A stretch of 27,893 nt of DNA from Fibrobacter sp. UBA4373 (GCA_002390045.1 DGSB01000033.1:1-27893); one strand, 5' to 3'. Shown: positions 8,314-16,163, counted from the stretch's first letter. Made by a program: numbers and translations. The notes: generated by a model not told the origin, from the sequence alone.

Positions 8314-9084
8314 CTAGTCGCGAAGGAATCCGGTCAGCGGATCGCTGGAACTTGCCCCGCGGGAAAGGACGCGTCCAAGCCCTGCCAGGAACGCTTCACG
8401 CCCCGCTTCGATCGCTTTCTTGAAAGCTTTCGCCATCTGCGGTAAATTGCCCGCTGTCGCAAGCGCCGTATTCGCCATAATTGCAGCTGCTCCCATTTCC
8501 ATGGCGGCACAGGCTTCGGACGGTTTTCCGATTCCCGCATCCACAATAATCGGAAGCTCGATTTCATCGATTAAAATCTGAATGAAATCCTTCGTAGCAA
8601 GACCTCGATTCGAACCGATTGGCGAAGCAAGCGGCATGACCGCAGCTGCTCCGGCATTCACCAAGTCGCGAGCCACGTTCAAATCCGGATACATATACGG
8701 CATCACGACAAAACCTTCTTTGGCAAGAATTTCCGTCGCCTTGATGGTTTCAAAATTATCCGGCAATAAGTACTTGGTGTCGCGCATGATTTCAATTTTC
8801 ACGAAATCGCCACAGCCAAGTTCACGGGCAAGGCGCGCAATGCGAACCGCTTCTTCCGCATTCCGAGCCCCTGATGTATTCGGCAAAAGCGTCGCACTTT
8901 TCGGAATGTAATCGAGAATGTTTTCATGTTCCTTGGTGTTCGCACGTCGTACGGCACACGTGATAATTTCTGCACCTGCATCCTGTACAGCCGCTTCAAT
9001 CAGCTTCAAGGAATATTTTCCAGAGCCCAGAATAAAGCGTGAATTAAATTCATGTCCACCAATAACAAGCTTATCGTTTTCCAT
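8314..9084 (-). CDS. thiG: Thiazole synthase ThiG
   Basis: A 256-residue TIM-barrel enzyme that assembles the thiazole phosphate of thiamin from deoxyxylulose phosphate, ThiS thiocarboxylate and dehydroglycine. The Schiff-base lysine is Lys96 in GDFVKIEIMRDTKYLLPD when counted from the ATG at 9084. C-terminal motifs include the DAGIGKPSEA phosphate loop, GAAAIMANTAL and SSSDPLTGFL. The ATG at 9084 is preferred over the GTG at 9090 because AAGGA lies eight bases before it. The start overlaps the end of thiF by 14 bases, which suggests translational coupling. Confidence 0.97.
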   Translation of the reverse strand: MENDKLVIGGHEFNSRFILGSGKYSLKLIEAAVQDAGAEIITCAVRRANTKEHENILDYIPKSATLLPNTSGARNAEEAVRIARLARELGCGDFVKIEIMRDTKYLLPDNFETIKATEILAKEGFVVMPYMYPDLNVARDLVNAGAAAVMPLASPIGSNRGLATKDFIQILIDEIELPIIVDAGIGKPSEACAAMEMGAAAIMANTALATAGNLPQMAKAFKKAIEAGREAFLAGLGRVLSRGASSSDPLTGFLRD

Positions 9085-9745
9085 TTTCACTATCCTTGTT
9101 CCCTTGCAAGGCTTCTAGCCCGCAAATCAAGCGAACGACTGTCAAAGCCTCATGCGCCGCGCAAGCCATTACACGCGGGGCAATCAATCCAATTCCATCG
9201 TTCACGTCGCTGACGCCGTCCCCACAAATGTAGAAGTTCTTCAGGACGCGACGAGTCTGAATGCTATTTGCATCCTTGAATCCTGCCATCCCGGAACCCG
9301 AAACCAAGAACTGGTTAGGATTTTGTTCGAGGATCGTATTCACGAGCATCGCTTTGGCGTCGGCTTTGTCGAAGGCTTCACAGACTACGTCCGCATTTTG
9401 GGTCAGCGAAAGCGTATTTTCTTCAGTCATTCGAACAAAATGGGTTTCGAGCTGAACATAGGGCGCGATTTCCTGCAAGTTGGAAGAAAGGGCATCCGGC
9501 TTCGGCATTCCCACCTGAAACGCTTTATACTGCTGACGATGCAAATTCGAGATATCGACAGTATCAAAATCGATCAGAATAAGCTTCCCGACTCCGGCGC
9601 GCGCAAGAGATATGGCGATATTCGATCCGAGACCACCAAGCCCGCAAACGGCGACCGTCGCAGCCTGAAGCTTTTTCACATTTTCAAGCCCCTGCCTTTC
9701 AACAAGAGCGTCAAAAAGCTGCTGTCTGGAAGGAATCGTATTCAT
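9071..9745 (-). CDS. thiF: ThiS adenylyltransferase ThiF, short zinc-less form
   Basis: A 224-residue E1-like enzyme that adenylates the C-terminal glycine of ThiS, preparing it for thiocarboxylate formation. The nucleotide-binding VCGLGGLGSNIA motif (about residues 33-44), the ILIDFDTVDISNLHRQQY segment and the following KPDAL are visible. Unlike E. coli ThiF it has no paired CxxC zinc-binding motifs and is shorter, matching the second ThiF family found in clostridia and other anaerobes. Its start codon overlaps the thiS stop as TGATG, and its end overlaps thiG. The sulfur donor is not in the window. Confidence 0.92.
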   Translation of the reverse strand: MNTIPSRQQLFDALVERQGLENVKKLQAATVAVCGLGGLGSNIAISLARAGVGKLILIDFDTVDISNLHRQQYKAFQVGMPKPDALSSNLQEIAPYVQLETHFVRMTEENTLSLTQNADVVCEAFDKADAKAMLVNTILEQNPNQFLVSGSGMAGFKDANSIQTRRVLKNFYICGDGVSDVNDGIGLIAPRVMACAAHEALTVVRLICGLEALQGNKDSENGKR

Positions 9746-9954
9746 CAGCCGCCTCCCACAAAGCTGACCACTTCCAAGGCATCACCTTCTGCAAGGAGCG
9801 TTTCCGCATACTTCGCCTTGGGTACGATTTCGCCATTCTTTTCGACGGCGATCCGTTTAGAGTCATAATTTGTGGAAGCGAGATAATCGGCGAGCGTTTT
9901 CCCTACAAAGGAGTTTCCGCCGATATCGATATCAATACCGTTTACTTTAATCAT
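9745..9954 (-). CDS. thiS: Sulfur carrier protein ThiS
   Basis: A 69-residue ubiquitin-like sulfur carrier whose C-terminal glycine (VSFVGGG) is adenylated by ThiF and converted to a thiocarboxylate that donates sulfur to the thiazole ring made by ThiG. Two glycines end the usual protein; here there are three. The start at the ATG 9952-9954 is fixed by GGAGG four bases upstream and by the TPP riboswitch that ends there; a longer reading frame would run into the riboswitch. It is the first gene of the thiSFGH operon and overlaps thiF by one base. Confidence 0.93.
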   Translation of the reverse strand: MIKVNGIDIDIGGNSFVGKTLADYLASTNYDSKRIAVEKNGEIVPKAKYAETLLAEGDALEVVSFVGGG

Positions 9955-9958
9955 GTTA

Positions 9959-10036
9959 CCTCCGTTGGCATTATCCAAATCAGGTTCGGTCGAAGTTTAA
10001 AACTTCCTCTCAGCCGGTAGACACCAGCTCCCGCAC
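9959..10036 (-). promoter_or_regulatory. TPP riboswitch (THI element) upstream of thiS
   Basis: Read on the minus strand, the leader has the two conserved blocks of the thiamin pyrophosphate aptamer: CUGAGA at 10013-10008 and the CCTGATTTGGATAATGCCAA block at 9984-9965. A stem GCUGG/CCGGC (with a G-U pair) precedes CUGAGA, and an extra hairpin GAAGTT/AACTTC (9992-10006) is inserted before the second block, an allowed variable position. The 3' end is GGAGG (9963-9959), four bases from the thiS ATG, so the Shine-Dalgarno sequence is part of or adjoins the aptamer. Thiamin pyrophosphate binding would therefore hide the ribosome site and shut off translation. No terminator hairpin follows. Confidence 0.95.
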
Positions 10037-10042
10037 TTACAA

Positions 10043-10070
10043 ATTAAAAAAAATTTCCATACATCGGCAA
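10043..10070 (-). promoter_or_regulatory. Predicted promoter of the thiSFGH operon
   Basis: On the minus strand TTGCCG (10070-10065) and TTTAAT (10048-10043) are separated by 16 bases. The predicted start of transcription falls at about 10036, exactly where the TPP aptamer begins. The match to the sigma-70 consensus is fair, and the position supports it. Confidence 0.5.
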
Positions 10071-10089
10071 TACATATTCGGCGAATTTC

Positions 10090-10095
10090 TATAAT
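10090..10095 (+). promoter_or_regulatory. TATAAT box abutting the amidohydrolase start codon
   Basis: A perfect -10 hexamer directly precedes the first ATG (10096). Standard spacing puts the first transcribed base at 10102, the A of the second in-frame ATG. No clear -35 element is seen at 17 bases. If used, the mRNA would be leaderless. Confidence 0.4.
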
Positions 10096-10803
10096 ATGCA
10101 TATGCAAAAAAAATCCGTTCTTTTTTTAAGCTGCGAACACGCATCGAATGCAGTCCCTGAATTTTTAAAAGCGCATTTTAAAAGTAAAGAAGCGAAAGCG
10201 ATTCTTAAAACGCATCGCGGTTACGATATCGGCGCCGGTGACGTCTTTTGGGAACTCGCCAAAATCGTGCGAACTTCCTATGCCATCCAAGGGGCCTATA
10301 CTCGCCTCGCAATCGATCTGAACCGGAATACAAACAAGAATCATCGCTATTCGGAATTTACGGAAACCACTTCAGAATCCGAAAAGGAACGCTTGGAAGG
10401 CTACTGGGACGGATTCCGCGATGCATTCCACGGAGCCGTCAAGGCGGAGCTTTCCAAAAAGAATCCTTCGCAAATTGTGCACCTTTCCATTCATAGCTTT
10501 ACGCCAGAGCTCGACGGAAAAGTGCGAAACGCCGATATCGGCATTCTTTACGATCCGTCCCGAAAAAAAGAAGCCGAATACGCAAAAGCGTTCAAAAAAA
10601 ACTTGGAAACCTATTGCCCCGAACTGCGAGTCCGCTTCAACTATCCCTATGCAGGAAAGACGGACGGGCATGCGACTGCGCTCCGCAAAATCTATTCGGA
10701 AGCCGATTACCTTGGCTTTGAAATCGAATTCAACCAGGGGATGCTTGTGCATTCCAATCCGGAAGACGTGGCACAGCTGATTGCAGAATCCTTACCGGAA
10801 TAA
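10096..10803 (+). CDS. N-formylglutamate amidohydrolase-like enzyme
   Basis: A 235-residue (or 233, from the ATG at 10102) cytoplasmic hydrolase of the N-formylglutamate amidohydrolase family, zinc-dependent enzymes that release glutamate from N-formylglutamate or related N-acyl and amide compounds. Family blocks seen are SCEHASNAVP near the N-terminus, THRGYDIGAGDVF, and the C-terminal EADYLGFEIEFNQGML. No hut (histidine degradation) genes are near, so the classical role is unlikely. This family is often found beside RimK-like ATP-grasp and GCS2 ligases with C39-like peptidases, and exactly those genes lie about 4.7 kb upstream. I infer that it trims or recycles the product of that cassette. 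There is no clear Shine-Dalgarno sequence. It ends at a strong bidirectional terminator. Confidence 0.8.
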   Translation: MHMQKKSVLFLSCEHASNAVPEFLKAHFKSKEAKAILKTHRGYDIGAGDVFWELAKIVRTSYAIQGAYTRLAIDLNRNTNKNHRYSEFTETTSESEKERLEGYWDGFRDAFHGAVKAELSKKNPSQIVHLSIHSFTPELDGKVRNADIGILYDPSRKKEAEYAKAFKKNLETYCPELRVRFNYPYAGKTDGHATALRKIYSEADYLGFEIEFNQGMLVHSNPEDVAQLIAESLPE

Positions 10804-10818
10804 TCTTTACGCATTTCA

Positions 10819-10857
10819 AAAGAAAGGACTCGTCAAACGACGAGCCCTTTCTTTTTT
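10819..10857. terminator. Bidirectional intrinsic terminator
   Basis: AAAGAAAGG-a-CTCGTC pairs with GACGAG-c-CCTTTCTTT across an AAAC loop, with one A-C mismatch in about 15 pairs. Seven T follow on the plus strand; on the minus strand the hairpin itself ends in a T-rich tract. It serves the amidohydrolase gene and the converging 10872-11573 gene. Confidence 0.85.
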
Positions 10858-10871
10858 TAGATTCAAAGCTT

Positions 10872-11573
10872 TTACTTGGAACGCAAGACGAGGCGTGCAT
10901 AGCCCTGTGCGTTAAATTCCGGAGCATCCTTGCTGAACGGAGCCTTGGCTTCTTTTTTGAATTCAAATTCTCGATCTTCGTCTTTCCATTTTGCACCGGA
11001 TTCGTATTCGGCGCCATCTTCAAAGATCGTAGCGGCAGCAGCGATCAGCACCGACCTGCATTCGTCAACCGAAAGCGGAGCCTTTACAGCCGTGCAAAGA
11101 TCCGGCAAGCCAAAAGGTTCGAGCCCAAGCGTAAAAAGCGAATCCGAAGTTTCGATCACATTGACAAAAGCTTCCATCGGAACTTCACCCGAAGTCAAAT
11201 CCGCGAAGGCTTTTGCGATCCAGGCGCAGCCCGAATTTTCTACATAAACGCCCAGCGCCCCTGCGTCCAAAACTTTTTTTGCAGCCAAAAGGAAGGACTT
11301 GAATTCGTCCGCACTCTTCACAAAAAATTCCAAGAAGAAGAGACTTTTGTGAGACGCGAGAATTTTAGATTCTTCGTCGGTAAGCGGTGCATGTTCCGCA
11401 AAGATCGATTCAAGGCCTTCTGCCGCTCCTTGCAGAATCGGGGTGTAAAAGAGCGAAGATCCTGGAATCATCACCTGTTTTTTGGACATATCGATGTTCA
11501 GTTTTTCTAGCAAAAACTGCGGAGCTTCTTCCAATGCACACGGAAGCGGAAAGGCGACGGTAAACGGTTTCAT
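10872..11573 (-). CDS. Conserved-looking protein of unknown function
   Basis: A 233-residue soluble acidic protein with no signal peptide, membrane segment or catalytic motif that I recognise. It is rich in Ala, Glu, Phe and Leu. A central stretch, LDAGALGVYVENSGCAW, and a following GEVPMEAFVN block look like conserved core strands. The C-terminus is basic and charged. The ATG at 11573 has AGG eight bases before it. It starts 19 bases after the end of the GT28-like glycosyltransferase gene and is probably the last gene of that operon. It may belong to a DUF family such as DUF4261, but I cannot confirm this. Codon use matches the neighbours, so it is a real gene; its role is unknown. Confidence 0.6.
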   Translation of the reverse strand: MKPFTVAFPLPCALEEAPQFLLEKLNIDMSKKQVMIPGSSLFYTPILQGAAEGLESIFAEHAPLTDEESKILASHKSLFFLEFFVKSADEFKSFLLAAKKVLDAGALGVYVENSGCAWIAKAFADLTSGEVPMEAFVNVIETSDSLFTLGLEPFGLPDLCTAVKAPLSVDECRSVLIAAAATIFEDGAEYESGAKWKDEDREFEFKKEAKAPFSKDAPEFNAQGYARLVLRSK

Positions 11574-11592
11574 GGGTAACCTCAGAATGATT

Positions 11593-12678
11593 TTAACGAG
11601 AAAGCTTAGAGATCAAGCGGTCCACTGCCCGGGAAAGCAGATTTCCGGATGCAGAAAAATTCCACGGGCAGCGTTTTTCATTTGCAGCCGATTCCAGGCT
11701 CTCGCTTGAAAGTTTTTTTTGCGGAACCAGTCCTGCCATTTGGGCCCTATGCAGCATTTTTCCCAAATAGACCTGTTCCGTTTGACCAGGCGTCGGAACA
11801 AAAATGCAATCAGCCCCCAAATAGACCATATCCATCACGGTACTATAGCCAGGTCGCGAAATCAAATGTTCGGCACTCAAAACAACCTTGGCAAAATCCG
11901 GAGTTTCCAAATGATTAAAAAGCGTCACGTTCGAAGGGACCGCAGGCATTTCCGAATCGCCAGGAAGTCCTCGAATGACCGCATGATGGCCCGATAAATT
12001 TTCGAAGGCTTTCAAAACTCGTTTTTCAAAAGACGTCCGCAACGGTTCTGGTCCCGAAAGAATGGCGACATAGCGATATTTCTTTCCAAAATCCTGATTC
12101 AAAAAATGCAAGCCCGCAAAGCGCGAAAGCGGGCCGACAAATTCCACCGGTCGAGAAAGGGCGTGAGAAAGCTTTCCCGCCATTCCCGGATATTCGGCAA
12201 AATCCGGAACCCAAACCGTATCGAATCGACGCATTTCATGCGCATGCCATGCAATCCCCACCTTTTCGAAAATGGAAAAAGGACCAGGGAACGCGATATC
12301 CAGCTGGTGCGTCATGTAAACGCTATGAGCCTTTGCCGAATGGAACCCAAAACGGTTATCCGAAAAAACAACATCATAGCCATTTTCGTTGACCAGGGAA
12401 TCCGCAATGCGCTGTTCTTCCCGCATCACACGCATCAAGTGCCGACCATTTTTTAAGAGCCATAAAGGCATCTCAAAGCCGTGAGCCGGATACCGGATAT
12501 GATACCCAGGAATTTCGATTTGCTTTAAATTCGGGAACTGACCTTTGTACAGGGCGCCGATGCGTCCCGAAACCGCGAGATCGACTTCGAAGCCTCGGGA
12601 AAGCATTTCGTCGATAATCGGAATGGTTCGAGTCGCATGACCAAGCCCCCAATCCAAAGGCGCAACCAGGATCTTCAT
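11593..12678 (-). CDS. GT28/MurG-like glycosyltransferase (GT-B fold)
   Basis: A 361-residue GT-B-type glycosyltransferase. The N-terminus APLDWGLGHATRTIPII is the glycine-rich acceptor/nucleotide loop typical of MurG and UDP-glycosyltransferase relatives. The C-terminal half contains the donor-binding segment HLISRPGYSTVMDMVYLGADCIFVPTPGQTEQ, in which the GYST and PxxGQxEQ motifs match the GT28 C-terminal domain. It transfers a sugar from a nucleotide donor, probably at the cytoplasmic face of the membrane; the acceptor is not known. It begins one base after the stop of the large membrane glycosyltransferase gene, so the two products probably act on the same glycan or lipid. It is not MurG itself, as the division/cell-wall cluster is absent. 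Confidence 0.8.
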   Translation of the reverse strand: MKILVAPLDWGLGHATRTIPIIDEMLSRGFEVDLAVSGRIGALYKGQFPNLKQIEIPGYHIRYPAHGFEMPLWLLKNGRHLMRVMREEQRIADSLVNENGYDVVFSDNRFGFHSAKAHSVYMTHQLDIAFPGPFSIFEKVGIAWHAHEMRRFDTVWVPDFAEYPGMAGKLSHALSRPVEFVGPLSRFAGLHFLNQDFGKKYRYVAILSGPEPLRTSFEKRVLKAFENLSGHHAVIRGLPGDSEMPAVPSNVTLFNHLETPDFAKVVLSAEHLISRPGYSTVMDMVYLGADCIFVPTPGQTEQVYLGKMLHRAQMAGLVPQKKLSSESLESAANEKRCPWNFSASGNLLSRAVDRLISKLSR

Positions 12679-12679
12679 C

Positions 12680-15181
12680 TTACGGAGTTCCTATGTGGGA
12701 AATCCAGGCATTCGCCCAATCGCCGTGGTCGCAGTCCATATTCCCGCCCTTGATTACATGCAATTCGAGCGTTCGAGCGTTTACAACCGGAATCTCCACT
12801 TTAGAAGAGTCTCCGGAATATAGACGCTTGGAATGCCAAACTTCACGGCCACCTAAAAGGACCGCAAATTCAGCCCCATCACCGCAAGCGCTTTCCTCAT
12901 CAAGGCCCACAACGGCATGCAAAGTTCCATTCAGGCTAGCGCCTTGGCATTTTCCACCCGAGCAAAGATCGAGCACGATCGTTGAATTCGCATGTGAACC
13001 AAAACCATAGCGGTAGAATTCCCCACCGACCTGAAGTCGATGATGCTCCACGCTTTCGTCACGTTGGACATCTCCCCAATCCTGCGAAACACTTTCAAAC
13101 GGAAGCGTCGAAAGCAGCTGTACGCTCTTTCCATCGACAAAGAGGTCGCGGTTCATCCGAATCGTATCATCCGGCACATAGAAGTTAAAACGGTAGCGTG
13201 AAAGCCCTTCCGAAGGCTCTACCATCGAAATGGAATCGATCGCTTTGTCCAATACTCCGTGCGCCACCAAAGAATCTCCGACAAAAACATCATAAGCAAC
13301 GGACTCCAAAAAATTCTTCGAAGCAATAAAACGGTTTCCATCCATTTCACTCAACGAAAGGCCTTGCGCATACATGGAAAGTCCATGCTTGGCAAGAATC
13401 CGGTGCACGGTCAGCGGATAGCCAAAAAGACGATTTTCCACAAGAACCTTTTCCACCTTATAGCCTTCGAGAATCGTATTGATCTGGTCCGTCGTTTTAA
13501 AGCCTACCACACGAGATTTCCGGTTCACTTGGCCATAGCCGTCCTGGCCTCGGACCAGGTAAAGATTTCCACCGCTCCAATTCTGATACCTGGCAAAATC
13601 ATCCGTAGACCAGCCCATAAAGGAGCGTTCACTAAAGCTTGAATGCCCCGACGCAAGCATCTGCCAAGGACGAGAATAGATAAAGATCGAATTCTCCGGG
13701 AATTTTTTCAGATAGGTATTCAAATAATTTTCTTCGCCCAAAAGCTTATTCTTGTAATAGAGCATGTTCGCATCGAAACTCGAAGTATGCACGACCGTAA
13801 GTCCAGCCGAAAGGACGACAGCCACGGCAACTGTCACCATCGCCGAACGCTTTTTATCGAGGAAGCATGTCGAAATAAAATCGCCCATACCTAGCGCCAT
13901 GATCAAGGCAAACAAAGGAAGCGCCACCAAGACATATCGCTGGTTGATATCGATTTCAAACGTTCCCGAAACATTCAACAGGATCACAAAAATTTGAATG
14001 CAGAAGAGGATTCCCAAAACAAAACCGCGGCGGTAACGCTTCTTAAAAATCATCCGATAAAGAAGCCACCCGGTCGAAAGCAAAAGAATCACCGTAAATG
14101 TCGTATAGAACGGATTTTCGAGAATTCCTCCATGCGAAGGATCTTCCTTTAAATTCATCATCGTCGCAATATTCGTCTTCAGATTGAACCAAAGGTTCGA
14201 AAGAGAATGCGCAGCATGTGTTCCGCCCTGGAAGTCATAACCGCGATACGCCGCCATCGTATTGACCGCGGGCCAGCTGACCGCAATTACCGAAAGCACA
14301 AACAGCGGAAGCCTGTAAAATTCACCCCGGAAATAGCGGATATAGTAAAGCGCAAACGGAACGAAGGCAAAAACCGTTTCCTGACGCGTTCCCGAAAAAA
14401 GGCCAAGCAGTGGCACCGTCAAGAGGAAATGTTTCCACTTCACTTCTTTCGCAGGAACAAGCGCATACCAAGCCATCAAAAGCGAAAGGATCGCAATGTA
14501 CAGGACTTCCGTCGATGCTGACCGCGACTGCAATAGATAAATCGGCATTCCCCCTAGGAACGCGGTCGCCGCAAGCGCAAGCCAATCATTTTTAAACCAA
14601 ATGGAAAGGGCGAGGAAAAAAGCCACAAGGCTAAAGAGGTAGAACGGGAAGTTCACCATCAAAGCCGTATCGCGATTCGGATCGGCGACAAGAAAAACCA
14701 GCGAATAGACGAATCCAAGCGTTTTTCCTTTGAAATTGTTGACTTCGACTTTGCAATCCAAGGATCCGTCTTTCCAAATGCCTTCATTGCAGATTCCTCC
14801 CGAATGCTCGAAGTACATCTGCAAGCCCATCGACTCCCAGCTTGTTTCATCCGAAAGCACTCGATGCGAATTTTCAATATGATTCACCGAAAAGAGCGTA
14901 AAAAAGCCAAGAAGGCATGCTAAAAGAACAAGGCTCCTCGTCGAAGGCACATGCGATTTTACCCGAAGGAAAAATTCCTTTGCGTTCACCACGAATCCGG
15001 CGATGAGCACAAGAAAAGTCACCAAGGTCGCGTAGTAACCCCATTTGATATCCCAGGCTCTGGCATAGGGAACAGAAAGATGGTTGAAAATGAGAAAGGC
15101 TCCGACCAACACGACGAGTGTCAAAAAAATCGCCCAGCCTTCCTTACGCGTAATCGAAAAAGGTACAGAATCTTGTTTCAT
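12680..15181 (-). CDS. Membrane GT-C-type glycosyltransferase with C-terminal NPCBM domain
   Basis: An 833-residue integral membrane protein. The first half (to about residue 460) has roughly a dozen hydrophobic segments. The loop after the third carries HRVLSDETSWES, resembling the acidic metal-binding motif of PMT/ArnT-type GT-C transferases that use polyprenyl-phosphate sugars. A soluble region follows, and the C-terminal 130 residues resemble an NPCBM (novel putative carbohydrate-binding module) domain, with YGFGSHANSTIVLDL, a central GLDEES and the tail HGDWANAWISHIGT. The extracytoplasmic position of that module suggests that it binds the acceptor glycan. The gene starts the operon with the GT28-like enzyme and the unknown protein. 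The ribosome site before the ATG is weak. Confidence 0.75.
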   Translation of the reverse strand: MKQDSVPFSITRKEGWAIFLTLVVLVGAFLIFNHLSVPYARAWDIKWGYYATLVTFLVLIAGFVVNAKEFFLRVKSHVPSTRSLVLLACLLGFFTLFSVNHIENSHRVLSDETSWESMGLQMYFEHSGGICNEGIWKDGSLDCKVEVNNFKGKTLGFVYSLVFLVADPNRDTALMVNFPFYLFSLVAFFLALSIWFKNDWLALAATAFLGGMPIYLLQSRSASTEVLYIAILSLLMAWYALVPAKEVKWKHFLLTVPLLGLFSGTRQETVFAFVPFALYYIRYFRGEFYRLPLFVLSVIAVSWPAVNTMAAYRGYDFQGGTHAAHSLSNLWFNLKTNIATMMNLKEDPSHGGILENPFYTTFTVILLLSTGWLLYRMIFKKRYRRGFVLGILFCIQIFVILLNVSGTFEIDINQRYVLVALPLFALIMALGMGDFISTCFLDKKRSAMVTVAVAVVLSAGLTVVHTSSFDANMLYYKNKLLGEENYLNTYLKKFPENSIFIYSRPWQMLASGHSSFSERSFMGWSTDDFARYQNWSGGNLYLVRGQDGYGQVNRKSRVVGFKTTDQINTILEGYKVEKVLVENRLFGYPLTVHRILAKHGLSMYAQGLSLSEMDGNRFIASKNFLESVAYDVFVGDSLVAHGVLDKAIDSISMVEPSEGLSRYRFNFYVPDDTIRMNRDLFVDGKSVQLLSTLPFESVSQDWGDVQRDESVEHHRLQVGGEFYRYGFGSHANSTIVLDLCSGGKCQGASLNGTLHAVVGLDEESACGDGAEFAVLLGGREVWHSKRLYSGDSSKVEIPVVNARTLELHVIKGGNMDCDHGDWANAWISHIGTP

Positions 15182-15190
15182 AGCTCTTTA

Positions 15191-15229
15191 AAGATAAAAA
15201 GAAACCCGCAGAGATTCCCTGCGGGTTTC
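15191..15229 (-). terminator. Intrinsic terminator after the lipoprotein gene
   Basis: GAAACCCGCAG and CTGCGGGTTTC are perfect 11-base arms (15201-15211 and 15219-15229) around a seven-base loop. Read on the minus strand they are followed by TTTTTATCTTT. The terminator isolates the lipoprotein transcript from the next operon, whose first gene starts at 15181. Confidence 0.9.
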
Positions 15230-15247
15230 ATCGTTCAAAAGCGGAAA

Positions 15248-16093
15248 TTACTTCACTTCCACATAGTAAGACTGAAGAGTCTTGCCGTTAGAAGTCAGCA
15301 CCACGAGCTGTTTTCCCTGCGGAAGGGTTCCCTTCACCGAGAAGAGGCCTTCAGCCTTGTATTCCACAGCGAGTTCGGTCTTCTTCGAAATATCCGGGAA
15401 GATACCTTTCTTGTCGTTTTCAAAGCCCTGGCAGTCAGCGTGGGCAGAAACCGGAGCGCTCACAGCCGGATAGGCAGCGGCTTCGATAGCAGCCGTCACA
15501 GAGCCCGGATTGCAATAAAGAACGTCAAAGGATGCGTCCATCACCTTCGGATCCGGAAGCTTGTTCACCTTGATATCCTTCTTGGAAGACTTTTTCTTGT
15601 CCTTCTGACCCGGAGCGGAAACGCTCATGTCCTGTTCAAAGCTCGTGCGGAGACCGGCGAGGGATTCTTTACAGGTCGTAGAGAAAATCGCCCAGCTGTT
15701 CGTCACCTTCGTGCCGCCTTCTGCACCGGCCATATACATGCCCGGGCTCACCGTGTCCGGATATTCATACAGGGTGATTTCGAGATTCGGGTTTTCATTC
15801 GAAGTCGTGAACTTCTGCTGACCAAGAATATACTTGCTGCGACGAGCCTTGATCAGGTATGTGCCCACCTTGACACCTTCGAACTTAAACTTACCTTCCC
15901 TAAGTAAATCCTTATAGGCATAGTTCTGACTCTGGGTACCGTAGATGGTGGAATCCATCCACACGGTCGGCATTTCCACCGGCTTGCCGGTGAAAGCATC
16001 CAAAACCTGACCAGAAACGGTACCGGACTTATCGCAACCGAAAAGAGAAAGAGCAATAGCCGCAGTAGCCATAGGGAACAAAATTTTTTTCAT
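15248..16093 (-). CDS. Lipoprotein with carboxypeptidase-regulatory-like domain
   Basis: A 281-residue lipoprotein when started at the ATG ending at 16093, which has AGAGG upstream; an open frame extends 21 codons further but has no signal-like start. The signal peptide is MKKILFPMATAAIALSLFGC with the lipid-modified Cys20 (lipobox LFGC). Aspartate follows the cysteine, which in E. coli would mark inner-membrane retention. Residues about 22-100 look like a carboxypeptidase regulatory-like beta-sandwich (SGTVSGQVLDAFTGKPV, and a later GKFKFEGVKVGTYLIKARR), often found in surface or polymer-binding proteins. A lysine-rich linker (KDKKKSSKK) separates a second region that contains three further cysteines. 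The function is unknown. It is transcribed alone and ends at a strong terminator. Confidence 0.75.
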   Translation of the reverse strand: MKKILFPMATAAIALSLFGCDKSGTVSGQVLDAFTGKPVEMPTVWMDSTIYGTQSQNYAYKDLLREGKFKFEGVKVGTYLIKARRSKYILGQQKFTTSNENPNLEITLYEYPDTVSPGMYMAGAEGGTKVTNSWAIFSTTCKESLAGLRTSFEQDMSVSAPGQKDKKKSSKKDIKVNKLPDPKVMDASFDVLYCNPGSVTAAIEAAAYPAVSAPVSAHADCQGFENDKKGIFPDISKKTELAVEYKAEGLFSVKGTLPQGKQLVVLTSNGKTLQSYYVEVK

Positions 16094-16120
16094 ATCGAAA
16101 CTACCTCTAAATGATTTAAG

Positions 16121-16149
16121 TGGTCCAAAAATAAAAAATTTAAGGACCA
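16121..16149. other. Inverted repeat upstream of the lipoprotein gene
   Basis: TGGTCC (16121-16126) and GGACCA (16144-16149) are perfect six-base inverted repeats around a 17-base AT-rich spacer, between the hemN stop and the lipoprotein start. The spacing resembles two half-sites of an operator on adjoining helical turns. A weak attenuating hairpin is the alternative. Confidence 0.3.
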
Positions 16150-16163
16150 TGTGCACAGGAAAC

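Noticed and set aside
14951..15907. A 318-codon open frame on the plus strand across the membrane transferase and lipoprotein genes
   Set aside because: It crosses a strong terminator and two gene ends, is rich in Arg, His and Lys as antisense shadows are, and matches no family.
16121..16149. The TGGTCC/GGACCA repeat as a terminator of hemN
   Set aside because: The loop of 17 bases is too large and no T-tract follows the stem; an operator or chance repeat is more likely.
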